From positions 122,176 to 186,175 of the forward strand of contig JBIQJE010000006.1 in the NCBI GenBank assembly GCA_044507625.1: a stretch of DNA of 64,000 bases. Reading direction: 5' to 3'. The translations under genes and the position numbers were made by a program. This document shows, in pieces, positions 25,938-33,275 of this stretch. The DNA comes from Hyphomicrobium_A sp044507625. Lineage in GTDB: Bacteria > Pseudomonadota > Alphaproteobacteria > Rhizobiales > Hyphomicrobiaceae. How positions within the stretch are numbered: the first letter of the stretch is position 1; every line of letters starts with the position of its first letter. The notes beneath the pieces were generated by a model that was given only the letters and a program-made list of their open reading frames with translations, was not told the DNA's origin and did no database searches.

Positions 25938-27299
25938 CTAGCTCGCCCTGGCCTTGCGCGTGCGCTTGGGCGTTGATGTTCGCTTTTTGCGCGAAGCGGG
26001 TGATGGCGATGCTTCGCGGGGCGCAGCCTCGGCACCGCTTTCATCGGCAAGACCCGACAGAAGCGCGCGCGCCCGGCCTTCGATCGCTTCCGTCACTTGC
26101 GCCATGAGCGGATGCGGACCGGCCGGCATAGCCGCAACATTGGCCGCAGCGTTTCTCGTTTCCGCTAGCGCGCCCTTCGCCAGGGCTTCGACGCGCACCA
26201 GAAGACGCGGCGCATTGAGGCCCGCCTCGCTTGCGAACCGCTGCCAGTGGCGCCGCTTCAGGTGCTCGCCGCGGCTCTTGCCGGCGATCTTCTGCGCCAT
26301 GTTGCGCGTGACGTGATCCCACGCGAGCGCACACATCACGTCGTAGATCGGCGCGAGCCGGAAGCCGCGGCCCGAGATCATCATCGAATAGTTCTTCGCA
26401 TGCGCATCCGTGTTGCACGCGATGACGTTGAATATCACGTAGTCGAGCAGATTGACGATGTCCGGCGCCTGCATGGCGTTGCGCGTCACCGCAAACATCT
26501 CCGTCAGTGTCGGCCCCCGGATGCCGGTCTGGTTCGACTCGTACTTTGCCGAGGGCGGCTTGCCGAGCGCCTGGCAGAAATCCTCCTGGTGCAGGCGCCG
26601 CCAGCGGCCCTGCTGCTCGACGCGGTCGTAGCGCTTCACCATCAGATACGTGCGCTTGCCCGCAGTGCCGGTCGTCACGTCGGGGGCGTTGAGGCCGAGA
26701 CGCTTTGCGAGCACGAGACACAGGGCTTCGTTCTGCACGCCGCCGTAGAGGCGCTCCGAGTCGGGCTTCAGGATCCACGTCGAGGGCGCGCCGTTGATGG
26801 GGACGCAAATGCGGCCCTTGGCGTCGATGGCGACGCCGAGCTTCGACTGCACGCCGGCGAGCGACATCGAAACACCGTCCTCGCCGACGAGGAACGGCTT
26901 GGACGGCAGCTCCGCGAGTATCTTTTCGAGATCCGCTTGGCTTCGAATGGGCTTCCAGTCGGCGGTCGACGTCGTGCCGGGCTTCCCGATGGAAAGCGCG
27001 CCGGCGGTATCGCGGCCAAGCTCGGAAAGGATGCCGATGACATCCTCGGGCGCCGCGCCGAGCTGCAGGCCGATGGCACGAAGCTGCGAGGATTCCGGCA
27101 ACAGGTTCGCCGCCCACGGAAGAAACAGCCGCGGCGGCACGCGCCGCGGCGATAACGGCATCAGCAGCGAGACGGGAAAAGCGCCGCGCGTCGATAGCCA
27201 TTCCGGCGCGTAGGTGAAGCTCGGGCCATCCGCATGCACCGAGACGGTCCCGACCGTCCGGCTCTCGTAGTAGACGTTGAGTTCATCCACGCCCGTCAT
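25938..27299 (-). CDS. hipA: HipA-type serine/threonine kinase toxin
   Basis: HipA toxins phosphorylate targets such as glutamyl-tRNA synthetase and induce dormancy. The 453-residue protein has the HipA N-terminal domain (about 5-110), SMSLAGVQSKLGV matching the flexible P-loop with the autophosphorylated serine of E. coli HipA, the catalytic loop NTDAHAKNYSM and the metal-binding APIYDVM. All key residues appear intact, so it is probably active. The last 45 residues are an unusual Pro/Ser then Lys/Arg tail (ASRKKRTSTPKRTRKARAS). Its ATG overlaps the hipB stop (ATGA), so it is made in proportion to its antitoxin. Confidence 0.92.
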   Translation of the reverse strand: MTGVDELNVYYESRTVGTVSVHADGPSFTYAPEWLSTRGAFPVSLLMPLSPRRVPPRLFLPWAANLLPESSQLRAIGLQLGAAPEDVIGILSELGRDTAGALSIGKPGTTSTADWKPIRSQADLEKILAELPSKPFLVGEDGVSMSLAGVQSKLGVAIDAKGRICVPINGAPSTWILKPDSERLYGGVQNEALCLVLAKRLGLNAPDVTTGTAGKRTYLMVKRYDRVEQQGRWRRLHQEDFCQALGKPPSAKYESNQTGIRGPTLTEMFAVTRNAMQAPDIVNLLDYVIFNVIACNTDAHAKNYSMMISGRGFRLAPIYDVMCALAWDHVTRNMAQKIAGKSRGEHLKRRHWQRFASEAGLNAPRLLVRVEALAKGALAETRNAAANVAAMPAGPHPLMAQVTEAIEGRARALLSGLADESGAEAAPREASPSPASRKKRTSTPKRTRKARAS

Positions 27300-27682
27300 T
27301 CCTCGAGCTCCGGTAGATCGATGGCGTCGTCGGCAAGGAGCGGCGGCAGCGCGTCATCGTCCTCGCGGTTGGCGCCCATGAGGTCGAACGGGCGCAGCCC
27401 GACGGCGGCGGCCACGACGAGCGCCCGGCCGAGCTGGCAAGATGCCTTTCCCGCTTCGAGTTCGAGGATGAAGCGCCGCCCCACGCCGGTGGCGAGGGCG
27501 AGATCGTCCTGGCGCATTCTCAAGGCTTCACGCCGTTCGCGCACCATGGCGCCGAAGTGCCGGGCCTGCTCGCCGGCCGCGCTTTCGATTTCGGATCGCG
27601 CGCGGTCGACCGTCTGGGGAGCTTCCTGGAGTCCGGGCTCTGGTTGCTGCGGCGCGCGCCTTTGCTGTGTGGTTCTGGCCAT
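27296..27682 (-). CDS. hipB: HipB-type antitoxin/repressor (XRE family HTH)
   Basis: This is a 128-residue protein with a central helix-turn-helix of the Cro/CI type (about 46-100: MVRERREALRMRQDDLALAT, then GVGRRFILELEAGK and GRALVVAAAVGLRPFDL). An N-terminal basic, glutamine/proline-rich extension of about 40 residues and an acidic C-terminal tail (DDALPPLLADDAIDLPELEE) make it longer than the 88-residue E. coli HipB. The ATG at 27682 is chosen; the frame is open to 27799 but that part overlaps the operators. Five palindromic sites upstream are the presumed binding sites for autorepression, and translation is coupled to hipA. Confidence 0.9.
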   Translation of the reverse strand: MARTTQQRRAPQQPEPGLQEAPQTVDRARSEIESAAGEQARHFGAMVRERREALRMRQDDLALATGVGRRFILELEAGKASCQLGRALVVAAAVGLRPFDLMGANREDDDALPPLLADDAIDLPELEE

Positions 27683-27700
27683 GGACCGGCTCCCGCGAAT

Positions 27701-27716
27701 GTTCCCGATCGGGAAG
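27701..27716. promoter_or_regulatory. HipB operator O1
   Basis: GTTCCCGATCGGGAAG is a near-perfect palindrome 19 bases upstream of the hipB start codon, in the presumed 5' leader. Confidence 0.8.
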
Positions 27717-27750
27717 TTATGACGGGATTCGCAGCTTGATACGAGCGATT

Positions 27751-27766
27751 GTTCCCGAGCGGGAAC
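27751..27766. promoter_or_regulatory. HipB operator O2
   Basis: GTTCCCGAGCGGGAAC: half-sites GTTCCCG and CGGGAAC are exact inverted repeats. The site directly follows the candidate -10 hexamer, so bound HipB would block the start of transcription. Confidence 0.82.
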
Positions 27767-27793
27767 ATATAGATCCTTGCTACGCCCCTTCAA
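27766..27793 (-). promoter_or_regulatory. candidate hipBA promoter
   Basis: On the minus strand TTGAAG (27788-27793) and TATATG (27766-27771) are separated by 16 bases. The -10 touches O2 and the -35 lies 9 bases from O3. The expected start point, near 27759, falls inside O2. Confidence 0.5.
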
Positions 27794-27801
27794 GCCCAAA
27801 A

Positions 27802-27817
27802 GTTCCCGATCAGGAAC
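27802..27817. promoter_or_regulatory. HipB operator O3
   Basis: GTTCCCGATCAGGAAC has one mismatch between half-sites. It lies just upstream of the candidate -35. Confidence 0.8.
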
Positions 27818-27851
27818 ATTCTATGTCGGAAAGGGCATCTACCGTAGAAAA

Positions 27852-27867
27852 GTACCCGATCGGGAAC
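27852..27867. promoter_or_regulatory. HipB operator O4
   Basis: GTACCCGATCGGGAAC has one mismatch and keeps the 50-base step from O3. Confidence 0.78.
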
Positions 27868-27900
27868 ATAAAAGCCCCGGAGGCTCAGAAAGCAGCCAAT

Positions 27901-27916
27901 GTGTCCGCACGGGAAC
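27901..27916. promoter_or_regulatory. HipB operator O5 (weak)
   Basis: GTGTCCGCACGGGAAC keeps one full half-site and degenerates in the other. It is 49 bases from O4 and 18 bases beyond the end of the SemiSWEET gene. Confidence 0.65.
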
Positions 27917-27933
27917 ATCGGCGCTTCGGCCGT

Positions 27934-28182
27934 CTACCCGTTCCGAAGCTTGAAATAAAGAATCGTACCCGCAAGCACGAACGTCACGCCATTGGCCAGC
28001 ACCAGCGGCAGATCGGCGATCAGCGCGCCATAGACGAGCCACGCGAAGACACCCGCGACCATGAGCGAGAACATGCCGAGCGAGATGTCGTGCGTCGAGC
28101 GCGTGCGCCATGTCTTCACCACCTGCGGGACGAAGGCGACCGTGGTGAGCGTCGCCGCCACAAGGCCGATGATGGTCTCCAT
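27934..28182 (-). CDS. SemiSWEET/PQ-loop family transporter
   Basis: This is an 82-residue protein with three transmembrane helices (IIGLVAATLTTVAFVPQVV, LGMFSLMVAGVFAWLVYGAL and PLVLANGVTFVLAGTILYF). The PQ motif (FVPQVVKTWRT) and the following STHDISLGM are typical of SemiSWEETs, which dimerise to pass sugars across the inner membrane. An ATG at 28182 gives the family-standard start; a GTG at 28218 would add 12 unlike residues. It lies upstream of the hipBA operators on the same strand with no terminator visible between. Confidence 0.88.
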   Translation of the reverse strand: METIIGLVAATLTTVAFVPQVVKTWRTRSTHDISLGMFSLMVAGVFAWLVYGALIADLPLVLANGVTFVLAGTILYFKLRNG

Positions 28183-28337
28183 GCAGTCCGATCCATACCA
28201 GAGCGAATAACTCGTCACGCGGCGGCAAAGGTGGGGGTGAAAGTGCGGACGTGAGGGTATGCCGGCCTACGTGCGCCGGTGAGTATCGCGGCGGCGGCCG
28301 TACCGTTCGCGCCGCGACCGGCGGACACGCACTCCGA

Positions 28338-28862
28338 TCAGCGGATGCCGAACTCCGAAAAGCACTGCCGCATGTATTCGCAGCGGTGCGAGCCGGAAAA
28401 GTGCATGGCATCGCCCTTGGCGGGAGAAATGAAGGTGCAGATTTCCTCCACGCCGCCGGGAGAGAGCCAGCCCTGGCGGCGCCCCCGCTGCACGGCGAAG
28501 CAATCGGCGGTCTCCTCGTCTGGGCCGCGGAACTGATGTCCGCACTCGTGCGAGTAGATCCAAAGCTTTACCGGCGTCGACACACGGTCCAGCAGCCGCA
28601 TATTCATGATCAGAAAGCCGGGATAGGCCGCACCGTAGTCGTCGAGATTGTTGTCGATCACCGTCGGCCGGGTGCCGCAATAGAGCTTCACCCCGTCGAG
28701 CTTGAACTCACCGGCCGGAACGATCGTTGCCTGCCCGCCGGTGTGGGCGACGTATTCCTCCGGCGTCGGCGTTTTGGGATCCTGCGCGGCCGCCAGCGAC
28801 GGCACCGCGAGAAGTGCGACTAGGCCCCAGGCCAGACGGCGCGCGCCGCGGCGGATCGACAT
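28338..28862 (-). CDS. secreted zincin-like putative metalloprotease
   Basis: This is a protein of about 174 residues with a signal peptide (ARRLAWGLVALLAVPSLAAA, then QDPKTPT). The mature part has a zinc-protease motif WIYSHECGHQF (HExxH) and, 9 residues later, ETADCFAVQRGRRQGWL, which could supply the third ligand. Four further cysteines (YCGT, ICTF, RCEY, QCFSEF) suggest disulfides in the periplasm. No closer family is recognised. ATG 28862 is taken because the signal peptide starts there; the frame is open to 28958. Confidence 0.72.
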   Translation of the reverse strand: MSIRRGARRLAWGLVALLAVPSLAAAQDPKTPTPEEYVAHTGGQATIVPAGEFKLDGVKLYCGTRPTVIDNNLDDYGAAYPGFLIMNMRLLDRVSTPVKLWIYSHECGHQFRGPDEETADCFAVQRGRRQGWLSPGGVEEICTFISPAKGDAMHFSGSHRCEYMRQCFSEFGIR

Positions 28863-28979
28863 CGGCAGCTCTTGGATTTTCCCAGCTTCAATGTTCCCAA
28901 CATGGCGTTGTTTAGGTTGTGAGACAAGTACGCCGCTTGGCAGGGTGGCAAACCGCACGAGTTGCTGTGGTGAGCATTA

Positions 28980-29399
28980 TTAAGAGCCCCCAGCCGCAGC
29001 CTCGATGCGCGCCATGTCGTCGTCTGAAAAGCCGAAGTGATGGCCCACCTCGTGCACCAGGACATGGGTGATGAGATCGCCCAGCGTTTCCCCCGATTCC
29101 GCCCATTCGTCGAGCAGCGGCCGGCGATAGAGGAACACCATGTCCGGTTCCTGGGGAACGTCCAGCGAGCTTTTCTTGTCGAGACTGACGCCGTGGTAGA
29201 GGCCGAGCAGGCCGAGCGGATCATCGATGTCCAGAGCATCGAGCACTTCTTCCGTCGGATAGTCCTCGATGCGGATGAGGAGATCGCCGGCGCGGAAGCG
29301 GAAAGCATCCGGCAGCCGCTCCCAGGCGGTCGCAGCCATGTCCTCGAATTCGGCGAGTCCGGGCGCGGAGACATCCCGCCAGTCCATCGTGGTGGTCAT
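28980..29399 (-). CDS. metallopeptidase-like protein of the minimal zincin type (DUF1025)
   Basis: This is a 139-residue cytosolic protein. It begins MDWRDVSAPGLAEFEDMA and continues IRIEDYPTEEVLDALDID, GLYHGVSLDKKSS and MVFLYRRPLLDEW; near the C-terminus VLVHEVGHHFGFSDDDM contains HExxHxxGxxD, a complete zinc site. This is the pattern of the small predicted Zn-dependent protease family related to Acel_2062. It starts two bases after the stop of the methyltransferase gene and probably shares its transcript. The long frame to 29639 overlaps that gene and is rejected. Confidence 0.85.
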   Translation of the reverse strand: MTTTMDWRDVSAPGLAEFEDMAATAWERLPDAFRFRAGDLLIRIEDYPTEEVLDALDIDDPLGLLGLYHGVSLDKKSSLDVPQEPDMVFLYRRPLLDEWAESGETLGDLITHVLVHEVGHHFGFSDDDMARIEAAAGGS

Positions 29400-29401
29400 G
29401 A

Positions 29402-30196
29402 TCAGTCCGGCTTGCGCGCGACGATGATGGCTTCCCGCAGCGTGAAAAGGCGCTCTCCCGCCTCTTCGCGCGGCCGCAGGAAGCTGCGCAATGGTTCGTC
29501 CTCCAGCATGCCTTCGAGTTGCTCCGCCGTATCGACATCGCAGCGCATGCGCTTCAGCCACGGCACGAACTGGATATCCTGATCGAGAAGCTCGTGGCGC
29601 ACCTCTTCGAAGCCTGTCCGGGCAAGAATGGCCAGCCACTCGCCGAGCCCGGCGCAGCGCACGTGGCTGGGGTCGCGCAGGCGTTCGTAGGCTTCATAGG
29701 CCTCTCCGAGCGCCTCGATATCAGTCTCCGCCGTGTCCGGTAGCAGCATCGCATCCGGGCCGACATTATCGACGACGGCGATCGTGCCGCCCGGCTTCAG
29801 CACACGCCATGCCTCTGCGACGAACGCCGCCGGATCGGGGAAATGGTGCGCGGCGAGGCGGCAGGTCACGAGGTCGAATTCGCGGTCCGGGAACGGCAGC
29901 GCTCCGGCTTCGGCTTCTGCAGTGGCAACATTGACGAGACCTCGGGCGCTGGCGAGCCGCTGGGCCTCCGCGAGCATGGCCGGCGTGATGTCCGAGGCGA
30001 ACACCTGCGCAACGAGCGGAGCGAAGGCGAGCGCCGTATGCCCCGCTCCCGTGGCGACGTCCAGCACGCGCCAGTCCGGCTTCGGAGACACGAGCGCGAC
30101 GAGACGGCCGAGGCTCGGGCCGCTGGCGTGCACCGCCGAGGCGGCATAGTCCGCTGCGGCAGCGCCGAATTGCTTTTCTACGAGTGTTCTGTCCAT
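29402..30196 (-). CDS. class I SAM-dependent methyltransferase (UbiE-like fold)
   Basis: This is a 264-residue methyltransferase. SAM-binding motif I is RVLDVATGAGHTALAFAPLV, acidic motif II is FASDITPAMLAEAQ, followed by EAGALPFPDREFDLVTCRLA and HHFPDPAAFVAEAWRVLKPG (motifs of the Methyltransf_11 group). It resembles quinone or small-molecule methyltransferases but the substrate cannot be named. The start at 30196 gives DRTLVEKQFGAAAADYA, the typical opening. It is followed at once by the minimal-zincin gene and lies 42 bases downstream of the LysR gene. Confidence 0.87.
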   Translation of the reverse strand: MDRTLVEKQFGAAAADYAASAVHASGPSLGRLVALVSPKPDWRVLDVATGAGHTALAFAPLVAQVFASDITPAMLAEAQRLASARGLVNVATAEAEAGALPFPDREFDLVTCRLAAHHFPDPAAFVAEAWRVLKPGGTIAVVDNVGPDAMLLPDTAETDIEALGEAYEAYERLRDPSHVRCAGLGEWLAILARTGFEEVRHELLDQDIQFVPWLKRMRCDVDTAEQLEGMLEDEPLRSFLRPREEAGERLFTLREAIIVARKPD

Positions 30197-30237
30197 GCCC
30201 GCTTCCGATGTTGGCCGGGACTGACCTAGCACCCCCC

Positions 30238-31176
30238 TTAGGGGCCCGTCGAGGCACGCGACGCATCCGACTGCAGCGCCGCGCTGACGATCTGGCGCCG
30301 CTCGCCATATCGGGAGGCGAACTCCTGGCGCACGAACGCTGCAAACTCGTCCGCCACGGCCGAACGCCCGGCGCGGCGCATATGCATGTTGATGCAGAAG
30401 GGCGGCAGCGGTGGAAGCCCCTCCGCGGCGTCGATGACCGATAGATCCGCCGGGACCGCCGACAGCAGCATCGGGCCGATCGCGACATCGGCATAGAGCG
30501 TCGCCTTGACGGCATCGAGCACGGTGGCCTCGCACACCGGCCGCCAGTCGCGGCCCGCCCGGGCCAGCGCTTGGACGGCGGATGCGCGGAACGCGCAGTT
30601 CGGGCTTCCGAACGAGACCGGCAGGGGCGTGCGCTGGTGCGCCTGGCCGCCCGCCGCACCCACCCAGACGAGCGGATCGCGGAGCAAAAGCTCAGCGCCT
30701 GCTGGAACATCGGGCTCCGTCGAGAGCGCGATGTCGAGATTGTTGCGGTGAAGATCGGCAAGAAGCTCGGCGGTGATGCCCGAAATGAGCGTGACGCGTA
30801 CCCGCGGCCACGTGCGATCGAAGCGGCGTAGCACGGCCGGGAGGTTCGGCTCGACGACGTCATGCGGAACGCCGACGCGAACCTCGCCCTCGTAGTGGGG
30901 CGTACTCATCAGCCCCCACAGGTCGTCGTTCATGGCCATCATCGATTGCGCGTGGGCAAGGAGGCGCTCTCCGGCCACCGTGGGGCGCAGGGTGCGGTTG
31001 GACCGATCGAAGAGCGCAACGTCGAACAGCTCCTCGAGGCGTTTGAGCTGCTGGCTGACGGCCGCCTGGGTGAGGTTGAGCAGGTGCGCGGCGCGGGTGA
31101 CGCTCCCCGTTTCCACCACCGCCACGAACGCCCGGAGTAACCCGATATCGATGTTGCGAGCCACGGCTAGCCTCAT
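30238..31176 (-). CDS. LysR-family transcriptional regulator
   Basis: This is a 312-residue regulator with an N-terminal winged helix-turn-helix (about 8-66: IGLLRAFVAVVETGSVTRAA, LNLTQAAVSQQLKRLEELFD) and a periplasmic-binding-protein-like effector domain from about 95. It is divergent from a DUF1127 gene, a common pairing in Hyphomicrobiales, and the shared promoter region holds an 8-bp inverted repeat at 31199-31221 that suits a LysR box. Effector unknown. A GTG at 31164 is an alternative start. Confidence 0.9.
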   Translation of the reverse strand: MRLAVARNIDIGLLRAFVAVVETGSVTRAAHLLNLTQAAVSQQLKRLEELFDVALFDRSNRTLRPTVAGERLLAHAQSMMAMNDDLWGLMSTPHYEGEVRVGVPHDVVEPNLPAVLRRFDRTWPRVRVTLISGITAELLADLHRNNLDIALSTEPDVPAGAELLLRDPLVWVGAAGGQAHQRTPLPVSFGSPNCAFRASAVQALARAGRDWRPVCEATVLDAVKATLYADVAIGPMLLSAVPADLSVIDAAEGLPPLPPFCINMHMRRAGRSAVADEFAAFVRQEFASRYGERRQIVSAALQSDASRASTGP

Positions 31177-31198
31177 AACGTACCGTAATGCCAGCCAT

Positions 31199-31221
31199 CA
31201 TAAACATTCGATTTGTTTATG
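31199..31221. promoter_or_regulatory. inverted repeat, likely LysR operator
   Basis: CATAAACA and TGTTTATG form a perfect 8-bp inverted repeat with a 7-base spacer, between the divergent LysR and DUF1127 genes. The arrangement contains a T-N11-A core as in LysR boxes. It lies 23 bases from the LysR start codon. Confidence 0.6.
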
Positions 31222-31278
31222 TCAGGCGAATTCCTAAATTGAGCTCAGATGCACCTGGCTCTTGGGAGGAGAGCGGAA

Positions 31279-31521
31279 ATGACCAGAGGCGGCGAGGAAC
31301 TAAAGATTGGGAGATCGGGCAGGACCGGCTCCGGCTTTGCGCGGCTTTTCGCATTCATCGAGCGGGCAAATCGCGTGGCCCGGGAGCGCAGAGCCTTGAT
31401 GCGGCTGGACGATATCGCCCTGAAGGATTTTGGCGCATCGCGCGCCGACGCCCTCAACGAGGGTGCGAAGCCCTGGTGGGATCTTCCCGTGCCGTCGGGC
31501 AGGGATCGCGAAGCGGCCTGA
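31279..31521 (+). CDS. DUF1127 small basic protein
   Basis: This is an 80-residue protein whose C-terminal half matches DUF1127: RARREL-type helix ERRALMRLDDIALKDFGASR followed by ADALNEGAKPWWDLP. Small DUF1127 proteins of this type have been linked in rhizobia to RNA turnover, phosphate and carbon metabolism. The ATG at 31279 has GGAGGA 8-9 bases upstream, better than the ATG at 31249. It is divergent from a LysR gene and likely controlled by it. Confidence 0.82.
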   Translation: MTRGGEELKIGRSGRTGSGFARLFAFIERANRVARERRALMRLDDIALKDFGASRADALNEGAKPWWDLPVPSGRDREAA

Positions 31522-31627
31522 TGGGCCGCCGGAACGGCGCGCGGGTGCAGCGCCCGAGACGCTGATTCAAGACGCCGATTCGGCAATCGAATGGCTTCGA
31601 GCCTCGCGGCCCGAAGCCATATGTGTG

Positions 31628-33037
31628 TCAGGCGGTGCCCCACTCGCGCACGTCGACGAAGTGGCCCTCGATGGCCGCGGCCGCCGCCATGATCGGAGAC
31701 AGCAAGTGCGTGCGGCCGAGGCGCCCCTGGCGGCCCTCGAAGTTGCGGTTCGAGGTCGAGGCGCAGCGCTGGCCCGGCTTCAACTGGTCGGGGTTCATGC
31801 CGAGGCACATGGAGCAACCCGGCTCGCGCCATTCGAAGCCTGCGTCCTTGAAGATCTTGTCGAGGCCTTCGGCTTCCGCCTGCGCCTTTACGAGGCCCGA
31901 CCCCGGCACGATCATCGCGTATGCGAGACGCTCGGAGATCTTTTTGCCTTCGACAGCCTTGGCGACGGCGCGCAAATCTTCGATACGTCCGTTGGTGCAC
32001 GAGCCGATCCAGACGACATCGAGCGGAATGTCGGTCATCCGCGTGCCGGGTTTGAGGCCCATGTAGTCCAGCGCGCGCGCCATCGAGGCGCGCTTGTTCT
32101 CGTTCTCAACCTTCGCCGGATCCGGCACGACGCCCGCGACTGAGACGACGTCTTCCGGGCTCGTGCCCCAGGTGACGATGGGCGGCAGCTTGTTCGCGTC
32201 GAGCTTCACCTCGGCGTCGAAATGCGCGCCCTCGTCCGAATCCAGCGTTTCCCAGTAGCGCATGGCCATGTCCCAGGCCGCGCCCTTGGGCGCCTTTGGA
32301 CGGCCTTTGATGAAGGCGTAGGTTTTCTCGTCCGGCGCGATCATGCCCGCGCGGGCGCCGCCCTCGATCGACATGTTGCAGATCGTCATGCGGCCTTCCA
32401 TCGACAGCGAGCGAATGGCCTCGCCCGCATATTCGATGACATGGCCGGTGCCGCCGGCGGTGCCGATCTCGCCGATGATGGCGAGGATGATGTCCTTGGC
32501 CGTGACGCCGGCGGGAAGCTGCCCGTCGACGGACACGCGCATGTTCTTCGCCTTGCGCTGAATGAGCGTCTGCGTCGCCAGCACGTGCTCGACCTCGGAC
32601 GTGCCGATGCCGTGCGCGAGCGCGCCGAAAGCGCCGTGCGTGGAGGTATGGCTGTCGCCGCACACGATGGTGGTGCCGGGCAGCGTGAAGCCCTGCTCGG
32701 GCCCGACGACGTGCACGATGCCCTGCCGCACGTCGAGCTCGTTGTAGTATTCGACACCGAAATCGCGCGCGTTGGCGGCCAGCGTCTCGACCTGGATGCG
32801 GCTGTCGTCGTCGTCGATGCCCTTGGTGCGGTCTGAGGTCGGCACGTTATGGTCGACGACCGCGAGCGTCTTCTCCGGCGCGCGCACCTTGCGGCCCGTC
32901 ATGCGCAGTCCTTCGAAGGCCTGCGGGCTCGTCACCTCGTGCACGAGGTGACGGTCGATATAGAGAAGACAGGTGCCGTCGTCCTGGCGCTCGACCACGT
33001 GATCGTCGAAGATCTTGTCGTAGAGTGTCTTAGCCAT
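31628..33037 (-). CDS. leuC: 3-isopropylmalate dehydratase large subunit
   Basis: LeuC with LeuD isomerises 2- to 3-isopropylmalate in leucine synthesis. The 469-residue protein carries the aconitase signatures CGDSHTSTHGAFGALA and GSCTNGRIEDLRAVA, and the iron-sulfur cysteines in GSCTNGR and CSMCLGMNPD. The start at 33037 yields MAKTLYDKIFDDH, the family N-terminus. Neither leuD nor rplS is beside it; leuB is 14 kb away. A GC-rich hairpin lies 60 bases upstream (33098-33120). Confidence 0.96.
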   Translation of the reverse strand: MAKTLYDKIFDDHVVERQDDGTCLLYIDRHLVHEVTSPQAFEGLRMTGRKVRAPEKTLAVVDHNVPTSDRTKGIDDDDSRIQVETLAANARDFGVEYYNELDVRQGIVHVVGPEQGFTLPGTTIVCGDSHTSTHGAFGALAHGIGTSEVEHVLATQTLIQRKAKNMRVSVDGQLPAGVTAKDIILAIIGEIGTAGGTGHVIEYAGEAIRSLSMEGRMTICNMSIEGGARAGMIAPDEKTYAFIKGRPKAPKGAAWDMAMRYWETLDSDEGAHFDAEVKLDANKLPPIVTWGTSPEDVVSVAGVVPDPAKVENENKRASMARALDYMGLKPGTRMTDIPLDVVWIGSCTNGRIEDLRAVAKAVEGKKISERLAYAMIVPGSGLVKAQAEAEGLDKIFKDAGFEWREPGCSMCLGMNPDQLKPGQRCASTSNRNFEGRQGRLGRTHLLSPIMAAAAAIEGHFVDVREWGTA

Positions 33038-33097
33038 GCCGTCTCTCGTCGTGTCTGGGCGGCTGCGCAAGGCAGCTCGCGGCGCCAAAAACCACCT

Positions 33098-33120
33098 CGC
33101 ACCCCCGAAAGCCGGGTGCG
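33098..33120 (-). promoter_or_regulatory. hairpin in the leuC leader
   Basis: CGCACCC and GGGTGCG form a 7-bp stem. On the minus strand it is followed after 6 bases by five T residues. It may be a leaky terminator or attenuator ahead of leuC. No leucine-rich leader peptide was found upstream. Confidence 0.35.
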
Positions 33121-33275
33121 CGGATGGGTGGGTGCTTCCTTAGCCGCCGATGCTCAAGAAACCGTCCCGTTTAGATAGCTTCTAGTCCGCAGAACCGCAA
33201 TTGCCGCGACGACGCGGCGCTGCTGAAAGATCCGGGAGCGGCTTGCGGGAGCCCGGCCGGATGAAACGGACCCGC

